A stretch of DNA of 5,328 nt from Methanobrevibacter sp. (GTDB lineage Archaea > Methanobacteriota > Methanobacteria > Methanobacteriales > Methanobacteriaceae), in the NCBI GenBank assembly GCA_030539985.1, contig JAUNXD010000123.1, forward strand, positions 1-5,328, written 5' to 3'. Positions 1 to 5,328 of the stretch are shown here, piece by piece (the first letter of the stretch is position 1; every line of letters begins with the position of its first letter). The translations under genes and the position numbers were made by a program. The notes beneath the pieces were generated by a model, which saw only the letters and a program-made list of their open reading frames with translations, had not been told where the DNA came from and made no database searches.

Positions 1-544
1 ATGGCTTGAAAAAATACTTTTCGCAGGCAGATGGATACTTGCACCGATGTATTTAATTTTGATTATAGTTTTAGCCTTTATTCTCTACAGATTCGCAATA
101 AATGCATGGGAATTCGTGTATTCAATGATTTTCACCCCAATGACAGACAATGATTGGATTATAAAGGTTTTGGAACTCTTAGATTTAACTTTAGTCGCAA
201 ATCTGGTTTTAATAGTTGCATTCTCAGGCTATGAAAATTTCATATCCAAAATGGAGGATGTTGAAAAAAGTTCTAAAAAATTATCCTGGATGGGCCTATT
301 AGACTTTTCAGGACTCAAACTTAAGATAATCGGATCAATAGTTGCAATTTCACTTATTGAATTGCTGCAGGATTTTCTGAACGCTTCCAATGGAATCAAC
401 AATACAGTTGAATTCTGGAGAATCGCTCTTCATTTAGTCTTTTTAATTTCCGGATTCATATTTGCAAAAATGGAAATGACCGCTGAAAAAAGGCACGAAA
501 TGAAACAGGAAGGAAAACTTGCCAGACTGAAAAACAAATTCTAA
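1..544 (+). CDS. UPF0114 (YqhA-type) family membrane protein, 5' partial
   Basis: Small integral membrane protein of the UPF0114 family, whose function is not established. The frame is open from the left edge (first whole codon at 2-4) and reads WLEKILFAGRWILAP before the Met at 47, matching the usual family N-terminus (LEKILFASRW-LAP-YL). The ATG at 47 is therefore an internal Met and the true start lies just upstream of the window. The visible 180 residues hold four likely membrane helices, at about 15-36, 60-77, 107-126 and 139-157. Family hallmarks are the NLVLIVAFSGYENFIS stretch in helix 2 and the WMGLLDFSGLKLK segment leading into helix 3. The tail is basic and probably cytoplasmic. 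Family members are usually about 160-190 residues, so only a few residues should be missing. It is convergent with the flippase gene, with 4 bp between stop codons, and is probably unrelated to the sugar operon. The family call is confident; the role is unknown. Confidence 0.88.
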   Translation, partial: WLEKILFAGRWILAPMYLILIIVLAFILYRFAINAWEFVYSMIFTPMTDNDWIIKVLELLDLTLVANLVLIVAFSGYENFISKMEDVEKSSKKLSWMGLLDFSGLKLKIIGSIVAISLIELLQDFLNASNGINNTVEFWRIALHLVFLISGFIFAKMEMTAEKRHEMKQEGKLARLKNKF

Positions 545-590
545 TAGATTAAATCATGCTTTTGATTAAATCTATCTCTTTTTTATTTAT
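545..590 (+). terminator. Hairpin plus T-tract at the convergent gene junction
   Basis: Positions 545-556 and 563-574 form a 12-bp inverted repeat with one mismatch (551 against 568) around a 6-base loop. T-rich sequence follows at about 575-590, including a run of six T at 579-584. This suits termination of the + strand UPF0114 transcript immediately after its stop codon. On the opposite strand the hairpin is followed by TTAGAATTTGTTTTT, so it may also end the flippase operon transcript. The hairpin covers the last codons and stop of the flippase gene. Archaeal termination depends mainly on T-tracts, so the hairpin itself may be secondary. Confidence 0.6.
547..572. repeat. 9-bp direct repeat GATTAAATC
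   Basis: GATTAAATC occurs exactly at 547-555 and again at 564-572, 17 bp apart. The unit is nearly its own reverse complement, which is why the two copies also form the arms of the hairpin at this junction. The two copies lie in and beside the last codons of the flippase gene. Confidence 0.6.
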
Positions 591-1985
591 TCCTTTTAAA
601 ACAAACAGCACCGCAAAGTAAATGACAATCGCAACTGCAATGACGATTAAAATATTTATTATTCCAGAGGGATTGGCAAAACTGACAAATATGCCCATTA
701 TGATTGAAGATATCAATATCTTGGCGATAGATTTGAAGTCAAATGGCAGACGAGCGTATTTTTTCGAATAGATTAAAGTGACTGCAAATGCAAAGAAATA
801 GCACACAAGTGTTGCAAGACCTGCACCATAAATTCCAAGAATCGGCACTGCAAAGATATTTAAAACGATGTTTAGAATAGCTACGCTTATCCAGATATAG
901 CCTAAAATAGTTGTCTTTTTCTCCAAGATAATAATATTGTTGACAATACCATAAATTCCCATAAATATTGCTCCAAGAGCAACAAGAGGAGTTATCATAT
1001 ACCCATTATCCGCAATAACTGTTGTTGTTAAAATATATAATAAAGGTTTTGAAAGCAAACTCATTCCTACTGCCGCCGGAATTGTAATCAGCAGATAATA
1101 TTTCATAGAATAGCTTAAAAAGGTATCTACCTTATCTATGTCACCTGTCTCAAAGTATTCAGGCAATACCGCAGGAAGCAATACTGCAAAAGGAGTTAAA
1201 AACATCAAAAGAATGCTTCCAAGAGCATACCCCGGTGAATAACATCCTACAGCTGCAGATCCCAAAAATATTCCTATGACGAATTTATCGCTTGAATCAA
1301 CAACCCATGAGGAGACATTGTTTGGAACTGTAGGAATTGCAAATTTCAATTCTTCCTTCAGGCTTTTTAGTTTGGCTGTAAATCCCAATTGGCGAATTAT
1401 CAGCATGGCCATTGCAATAAAAACAATCAGATAACCTGACAACAGTCCGAGAACAACGATTTCAATAGGATATTTCATCAAGGTCAATATTATGCTAACG
1501 CCAACCCCGATATAGGTTTGTGCCACCAGAAATGCTGAATAATAGCTTATTTGCTGGAATGTTCTGAAATAACTTAAAAGCATTAAATTCAGGCAAGCCA
1601 AAAAGGATATGACAGTAACTATCAGCATTATCTGCATGCTTCCGTCAAACAGCGCATTTGCAATTTGATATGAGAAGATTAAAAATATTGCAACCATTAC
1701 CAATGTTGATGCCAAGACAAGAGCCATCATCGAATAAAATGACTGCCTAATCATATTCTTATCTTTTTCGGCCGCTAAAAATCTCACCATAGTATATGGA
1801 AGGCCAAGGTTGACGACATTTGGAACAAGGGCAATCAATGTATTGACCTGTGCCCAAACCCCATAATCGGAAGTGGAAAAGTTTTTGGTAATAATCGGGA
1901 TGAATATCAATCCACTTAAGGATATCAGGATATTTGCAATGCCCACAATACCTATCCTTTTGATAAATTGAACATATTCATCCAT
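549..1985 (-). CDS. Polysaccharide/oligosaccharide flippase, Wzx-like (MATE/MOP superfamily)
   Basis: Membrane protein of 478 residues, of the polysaccharide transporter branch of the MOP flippase superfamily. Such proteins move lipid-linked oligosaccharides from the inner to the outer face of the cytoplasmic membrane. About 14 hydrophobic segments can be drawn, roughly at 11-33, 41-63, 84-106, 117-140, 148-170, 174-198, 225-250, 251-276, 294-320, 328-350, 360-382, 384-406, 418-440 and 441-464. The N-terminus shows the typical pattern of a first helix followed by FIPIITKNFSTSDYGVWAQ, matching the common form in which a Y/F-G-x-W/Y motif precedes helix 2. The conserved PNNVSSWVVDSSDKFVIG segment (221-238) begins the second half, as in other Wzx-type proteins. 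The start overlaps the end of the glycosyltransferase gene by 8 bp and has a strong ribosome-binding site, so the two are probably translationally coupled. It is the last gene of the operon. The substrate is inferred from its neighbours to be a glycan carrying a sialic-acid-like sugar; the sequence alone does not show it. Confidence 0.9.
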   Translation of the reverse strand: MDEYVQFIKRIGIVGIANILISLSGLIFIPIITKNFSTSDYGVWAQVNTLIALVPNVVNLGLPYTMVRFLAAEKDKNMIRQSFYSMMALVLASTLVMVAIFLIFSYQIANALFDGSMQIMLIVTVISFLACLNLMLLSYFRTFQQISYYSAFLVAQTYIGVGVSIILTLMKYPIEIVVLGLLSGYLIVFIAMAMLIIRQLGFTAKLKSLKEELKFAIPTVPNNVSSWVVDSSDKFVIGIFLGSAAVGCYSPGYALGSILLMFLTPFAVLLPAVLPEYFETGDIDKVDTFLSYSMKYYLLITIPAAVGMSLLSKPLLYILTTTVIADNGYMITPLVALGAIFMGIYGIVNNIIILEKKTTILGYIWISVAILNIVLNIFAVPILGIYGAGLATLVCYFFAFAVTLIYSKKYARLPFDFKSIAKILISSIIMGIFVSFANPSGIINILIVIAVAIVIYFAVLFVLKGINKKEIDLIKSMI

Positions 1986-3390
1986 TTTTAATCACTCTCC
2001 TCAACAAATCATAATCCAGATTCTTGAAAAAGAAATTCTTATCATAATCCTTCGGATTGAAATCTTTTAAATTGTCTTTTAAATTATTAACGTCACTAAC
2101 CTTATATACATATCCCTTATCGATTAAATCAGACAGGTATTCGACACCAGGAACATCTACAATGAATGTTTTGCAGTTAAACATCAACCCCTCATATATT
2201 GCTGTTGAAAATGCTCCAACCTGATAGGAAGACTCCGCAAACAGCTGATAAAGGGGAGTTTCACTATTATCGATTACTCTAAAGTTATCCAAGTCATTGA
2301 CAAGTTCAGGATAGTTTTCCCTCCATGTTTCATATTCGCCAGGATGCAGTTTATAGATTATGTCATAATCCTTCATTTCACATGCAAAGTCATATGCAAG
2401 CTTTGAGAGATATTTTCCAATCACCCCCTGAGATATGAATAGAACCTGTCTTTCATGAGACTTGATATCAATGAAATCTTTTGATTGTGCTTCAAAATAA
2501 CTGAAACCTATCGGAACAACATTATCCTTTGAAATTGGCGAGGTTTCCTCATTTATCCAATAGTCTCCAAATGTCAATATTTTATCCGGGAAATATGCAA
2601 TTCCACCAGTTCTTGTTTTCAGAGGATATGAATAACCTAAGTGATAATCAGTGATTGTTCCATGCTGCAATTCAATCACTTCAATACCCAAATCCTTTGC
2701 AGCCTTAACGATGGCCTGATTTTCATAGGCAACAACAACAAATATCATTTTGGGATTTCTTTTTTTGAACAGTTCCTTGTATTTTTTATAATCATATTGA
2801 AAGTTAAGGATATGGATTGTCAAAATCCATTCAAGATTTATATCCAAATCAAAAGCAGTTTCAAGCTCCCTTCTGACATTTGAAATCAATTCCATTTCTT
2901 TTTGAGTGAATTCTATTTTGTTTCGTTTTTTATAGATATAAGAACCCAGCTGTATCCTGTCAGTATATTTAATATAATCATGATTTTTCGTAAAGTGCTT
3001 ATTCAAGTAGGGAGCTTCCAAAACTTCAAACGAATAATCATTTTTTAATAAATCAACCAAAAAATAACTGTAAATATCCCTAAATTCCCCTTCAAAGAGT
3101 ACTTTGCGAGGATGGTCAAAAATCAAAATATCTTTTGTGCCGTTACCGGTAAATGGATTTGAAAATAAGCTGTTTTTAACAAATGGAGTGAATGATTTGA
3201 TTTTATCTAAAATCGATAAGGATTTCTGTTGAGGTGCTCCAAAAGTACCTGTTCGTCGGGTGATATCATAATAAAGATACATTCTGATTAATTGCCAAGC
3301 GAAACAACCCTGAATTTCCTGATAATTTAAATCATACTTTTCTTCAAGGTCGAAAAATACTTCACAAATATCACTAACGCTTACTGACAT
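1978..3390 (-). CDS. GT-B-like glycosyltransferase, putative sialyltransferase/capsule type
   Basis: Soluble cytoplasmic protein of 470 residues with no signal peptide or membrane helix. I recognise it as a surface-glycan transferase of the capsule/polysialyltransferase-like kind but cannot place it in a named family. Region 1-60 has a conserved-looking CFAWQLIRMYLYYDI stretch, followed by a linker. A first domain carries IFDHPRKVLFEGEFRDIYS (90-108) and ends with IEVIELQHGTITDYHLGYSYP (236-256), where Q242, H243, G244 and H250 stand out. A second domain runs from about 313 (VLFISQG), with YKLHPGE (H349, P350) and VGAFSTAIYEG (S395, T396, E400). An HP motif followed by an S/T motif is what bacterial GT-B sialyltransferases use to hold CMP-sugar. 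Its place just after neuB supports transfer of a nonulosonic acid. Alternatives are a Kdo-like or glycerophosphate-type transferase. The ATG at 3390 follows a GGTG site and the next Met is residue 37, so this start is favoured. Confidence 0.72.
   Translation of the reverse strand: MSVSVSDICEVFFDLEEKYDLNYQEIQGCFAWQLIRMYLYYDITRRTGTFGAPQQKSLSILDKIKSFTPFVKNSLFSNPFTGNGTKDILIFDHPRKVLFEGEFRDIYSYFLVDLLKNDYSFEVLEAPYLNKHFTKNHDYIKYTDRIQLGSYIYKKRNKIEFTQKEMELISNVRRELETAFDLDINLEWILTIHILNFQYDYKKYKELFKKRNPKMIFVVVAYENQAIVKAAKDLGIEVIELQHGTITDYHLGYSYPLKTRTGGIAYFPDKILTFGDYWINEETSPISKDNVVPIGFSYFEAQSKDFIDIKSHERQVLFISQGVIGKYLSKLAYDFACEMKDYDIIYKLHPGEYETWRENYPELVNDLDNFRVIDNSETPLYQLFAESSYQVGAFSTAIYEGLMFNCKTFIVDVPGVEYLSDLIDKGYVYKVSDVNNLKDNLKDFNPKDYDKNFFFKNLDYDLLRRVIKNG
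1991..2002 (-). promoter_or_regulatory. Ribosome-binding site of the flippase gene
   Basis: Read on the minus strand this is GAGGAGAGTGAT, ending 5 bases before the ATG at 1985. It matches the anti-Shine-Dalgarno complement AGGAGGTGAT apart from one extra base. It lies inside the last codons of the glycosyltransferase gene and supports both the chosen start and the 8-bp overlap. Confidence 0.7.
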
Positions 3391-3395
3391 CGAAA

Positions 3396-3399
3396 CACC
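3396..3399 (-). promoter_or_regulatory. Ribosome-binding site of the glycosyltransferase gene
   Basis: GGTG on the minus strand, 5 bases before the ATG at 3390, within the 12-bp gap after the neuB stop. It is short but correctly spaced and supports this ATG over the next Met, residue 37. Confidence 0.5.
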
Positions 3400-3402
3400 A
3401 AT

Positions 3403-4455
3403 TCAATCCAACATGTCAAAATCAAGTAATGTATCTTCCAGGATGTCCACTTTAGCTGTTTTGCCAATGACATTGTCAATTTCTGAAGGATAAATTCCAG
3501 TTCCTGGACGTTTGAATGTTAAATCATCAGCGGTTATTGCCTCTCCTTTTTTAATGTCCCTGACTGCAACGATTGACCTTCTTGCCTGACGCCTTGAAGA
3601 GGACTCGCAAATCAACGGCTGCTTGTTTTTCATACCATTGATTTTAGACAGGAAATGAACGTTCCATCTGAATTTGATTACATCGTCCGGATCCATCGCA
3701 TGATAATGGTCATTGCCCTGCAAGGTTTTATCAAGGGTAAAGTGCTTTTCCAATATAGTGGCACCATAATTATAAGCAGTTGTTAAAACAGCCATGTCCT
3801 TATCAGGTTTTGTGTGATCAGAATATCCTATTTCATAATCCGGGAAATTTTCAGCCAAATCCTTTATCATCAGCAGGTTAGCGTCCTCATATGCTGTCGG
3901 ATAAGACAATACGCAATGCATTATTGCAATGTCAACTGTGGAAACTTCTTCAATAGCTTCAACTGCCGTTTTGATTTCATTTAATGTTGCAGCACCTGTT
4001 GAAAGAAGTATAGGTTTATTTTTACTTGCAATATGCTGAATAAATGGAATATTTGTCAAATCAGAAGAAGATATCTTGTAAATGTCCATAAATTCATCCA
4101 AATAATCTGCAGATTCAAAATCAAAAGGAGTGGATAAAAACTTTATGCCAATTTGCTGGCAATATTGTGCAAGTTCCCTGTATTCTCCAACACCAAACTT
4201 GTCAAATTTTTTGAACAGCTCGAATTGAGATGTTGTAGGCTCTTCGGACAAATCCCAATAGGCAGGAGAATTTTTCGAAGCAATTGTTTCAGCCTTGTAG
4301 GATTGAAACTTCACAGCATCAACGCCACATTCCTTCGCTTCACTGATCATGAATTTTGCGGCAGCCATGTCTGACATTCCCTCTTTTTTAGCAATGTCAT
4401 AAAAATTTACTCCAATTTCAGCTATCAAATATGGATATTTCTTAAATATTTTCAT
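3403..4455 (-). CDS. neuB: N-acetylneuraminate synthase family protein (nonulosonic acid synthase)
   Basis: Cytoplasmic enzyme of 350 residues, the usual length. The family condenses a six-carbon sugar (ManNAc, or the 2,4-diacetamido-6-deoxy sugars of the legionaminic/pseudaminic routes) with phosphoenolpyruvate to give a nine-carbon sialic-acid-like sugar. The TIM-barrel NeuB domain spans about 8-270 and a SAF (antifreeze-like) domain about 292-350. Visible motifs are AEIGVN (E13), AVKFQ (K49), YKISSSD (K127), LLSTGA (S152), HCVLSYPT (180-187), GYSDHT (H214) and EKHFTLDK (E236, H238). D249 lies in GNDHYHAMD and R316 in RPGTGI. H214 and H238 align with the metal-binding His pair known from meningococcal NeuB, and R316 with the SAF-domain Arg that reaches the partner subunit's active site. 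An Asn in the meningococcal HC-N-YP motif is Ser184 here. The exact sugar (Neu, Leg or Pse) cannot be assigned. The start follows a site overlapping the upstream stop. The family call is very secure. Confidence 0.95.
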   Translation of the reverse strand: MKIFKKYPYLIAEIGVNFYDIAKKEGMSDMAAAKFMISEAKECGVDAVKFQSYKAETIASKNSPAYWDLSEEPTTSQFELFKKFDKFGVGEYRELAQYCQQIGIKFLSTPFDFESADYLDEFMDIYKISSSDLTNIPFIQHIASKNKPILLSTGAATLNEIKTAVEAIEEVSTVDIAIMHCVLSYPTAYEDANLLMIKDLAENFPDYEIGYSDHTKPDKDMAVLTTAYNYGATILEKHFTLDKTLQGNDHYHAMDPDDVIKFRWNVHFLSKINGMKNKQPLICESSSRRQARRSIVAVRDIKKGEAITADDLTFKRPGTGIYPSEIDNVIGKTAKVDILEDTLLDFDMLD

Positions 4456-4459
4456 GCTA

Positions 4460-4466
4460 ATTACCT
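4460..4466 (-). promoter_or_regulatory. Ribosome-binding site of neuB overlapping the upstream stop codon
   Basis: AGGTAAT on the minus strand, 4 bases before the ATG at 4455. It matches AGGTGAT at six of seven positions. The TAA stop of the upstream PseG-like gene lies inside it, an arrangement that suits translational coupling. Confidence 0.55.
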
Positions 4467-5328
4467 GTTTAAAGTGAATTTCCTGTATTCTTCACGAACA
4501 ATGGACCAAATATTTTCAAAACCATCTTTCAAATCAACAGCCAGCATCTTCCTGTTCATTTCCACTCTCAATTCATAGTTATTGACCAGATTAATGAACT
4601 GATCGATTATCTGCTGTTTTTCGATAGCTTCACCCAAACCCATGTTTATGAATCCGTTTGATTCATTTGCAAAAACATGAGTCATTTCACGGTCGTTTTG
4701 ACATAAGCAAATTGTCGGAACGCCAAGTGAACAGACTTCATACATTGTTCTGCCGGCAGAAGTGAATATTATGTCTGCCTGAAACATGAATTCACTGATA
4801 TTTGAAACATTTTTATAAATTTGAATTGCCTGGTTAGACTCATATTTTTCAATCAGCCTTTCAAGGCCGTCATATCCCAATCCCAAAATGACGTTGATTC
4901 TTCCTTCATAATTGGTGGATAAAATTGAATCGATTACTTTTTCTGTAAAATTATTGGGGTCTGTTCCCCCAAATGTAACCAGTACATTGTTAACACCCTG
5001 AGAGATGATTTTTTGAGGCTGGAAGTAGAATTCATCCTTTAAAATATAATATTTATGGCCAGTGAAAACATTATTCTCACCGATTTCATGTTCATACAAT
5101 GCATCGAATACGACATCTGCCACCTCAGTTCCGGTTCCCAAATCCTCAAAGTTAACTACAAAATAACCTTCATCTTTTAAAGAGGTAATGTATTCAGCAG
5201 AAGTATCCAAAATATCATTGATAACCAGTTGAGGAGAATACTGTCTTAAACGATTTAACAAATCATCCTTGCCATCATAAAGGGTAAATGGATAATTATA
5301 ACTGTTTATGATATCTATTCCCAGTTGA
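4461..5328 (-). CDS. PseG/SpsG-like nucleotide-sugar hydrolase or GT-B domain protein, 5' partial
   Basis: C-terminal 288 residues of a GT-B-fold protein resembling PseG (UDP-sugar hydrolase of pseudaminic acid synthesis) and SpsG. The frame stays open to the right edge (first whole codon 5327-5325, reading QLGIDIINSYNYPFTLYDGK). The TTG at 5261 is therefore an internal Leu codon, not a start. The middle reads LVINDILDT (about 5231-5205) and VVNFEDLGTG, like the PseG region ending the first Rossmann-like domain. The second domain has VTFGGTDPNN (GGTDP at 4970-4956), SAGRTMYEV, and LGVPTICLCQNDREMTH, which stands where PseG proteins usually have a P-x-x-x-x-x-x-x-NQ pattern. The N-terminal glycine/His motif that would hold the PseG catalytic His is off the window. 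At least 50-60 more residues are expected. A fused CMP-acylneuraminate synthetase domain further upstream is possible, since such fusions are known. It lies 5 bp ahead of neuB, which supports a role in supplying that enzyme's sugar. Confidence 0.78.
   Translation of the reverse strand, partial: QLGIDIINSYNYPFTLYDGKDDLLNRLRQYSPQLVINDILDTSAEYITSLKDEGYFVVNFEDLGTGTEVADVVFDALYEHEIGENNVFTGHKYYILKDEFYFQPQKIISQGVNNVLVTFGGTDPNNFTEKVIDSILSTNYEGRINVILGLGYDGLERLIEKYESNQAIQIYKNVSNISEFMFQADIIFTSAGRTMYEVCSLGVPTICLCQNDREMTHVFANESNGFINMGLGEAIEKQQIIDQFINLVNNYELRVEMNRKMLAVDLKDGFENIWSIVREEYRKFTLNR

Noticed and set aside
1..9. ATG at position 1 as a gene start
   Set aside because: In that frame it reads ATG GCT TGA and stops at once. 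The real gene uses the neighbouring frame.
2641..2883. 80-codon open frame on the + strand
   Set aside because: It lies wholly inside the glycosyltransferase gene on the other strand, has no recognisable domain, and its composition is what antisense of an AT-rich gene gives.
4153..4374. 73-codon open frame on the + strand
   Set aside because: It is antisense to neuB, whose encoded residues are strongly family-conserved there. No domain or family likeness was seen.
4456..4460. A separate promoter (TATA/BRE) for neuB
   Set aside because: The gap is only 5 bp and I saw no convincing TATA-like element with purine-rich BRE in the coding sequence just upstream. Transcription from a promoter beyond the right edge is simpler.
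5259..5261. TTG as the start codon of the PseG-like gene
   Set aside because: The frame remains open upstream to the window edge, and the upstream residues (LGIDIINSYNYPF) look like a continuing PseG-type domain, so this is an internal Leu.
1..5328. Signs of mobile elements, CRISPR arrays, tRNA genes or phage genes
   Set aside because: No spaced direct-repeat arrays, transposase-like frames, terminal inverted repeats or tRNA-like cloverleaf sequences were seen by eye. Nearly all bases are coding.

Overview
This AT-rich window carries five protein-coding genes and almost no spare DNA. The Arg codons I checked are mostly AGA/AGG and ATA is frequent for Ile. The ribosome-binding sites resemble AGGAGGTGAT, and T-tracts lie beyond the gene ends. 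The sequence style and gene content fit a Methanobrevibacter-like methanogenic archaeon (Methanobacteriales) best. This is a judgement from style: no marker gene is present, and a low-GC bacterium such as a Clostridium relative cannot be excluded.

Layout: (1) On the + strand at the left edge is a UPF0114/YqhA-type four-helix membrane protein. Its extreme N-terminus lies outside the window. (2) It meets the neighbouring cluster tail to tail with only 4 bp between stop codons. A near-perfect hairpin followed by T-rich sequence straddles that junction and includes the last codons of the opposing gene. (3) The rest of the window (549-5328) is one tightly packed minus-strand operon. In transcription order it holds a PseG/SpsG-like nucleotide-sugar protein (5' end off the window), a NeuB-type nonulosonic acid synthase, a GT-B-like glycosyltransferase with sialyltransferase-style HP and S motifs, and a 14-helix polysaccharide flippase. 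Gaps between these genes are 5 bp, 12 bp and -8 bp, each with a Shine-Dalgarno-like site.

Inferred joint role: the operon makes a nine-carbon sialic-acid-like sugar (neuraminic, legionaminic or pseudaminic type, not resolvable here), transfers it to a glycan, and flips the lipid-linked glycan across the membrane to the cell surface. NeuB condenses a six-carbon acetamido sugar with phosphoenolpyruvate. The PseG-like protein may release that six-carbon sugar from its UDP carrier, and may be fused to a CMP-sugar synthetase outside the window. The glycosyltransferase and flippase then assemble and export the product. No RNA gene, CRISPR array, insertion sequence or gene-free stretch above 300 bases was seen.
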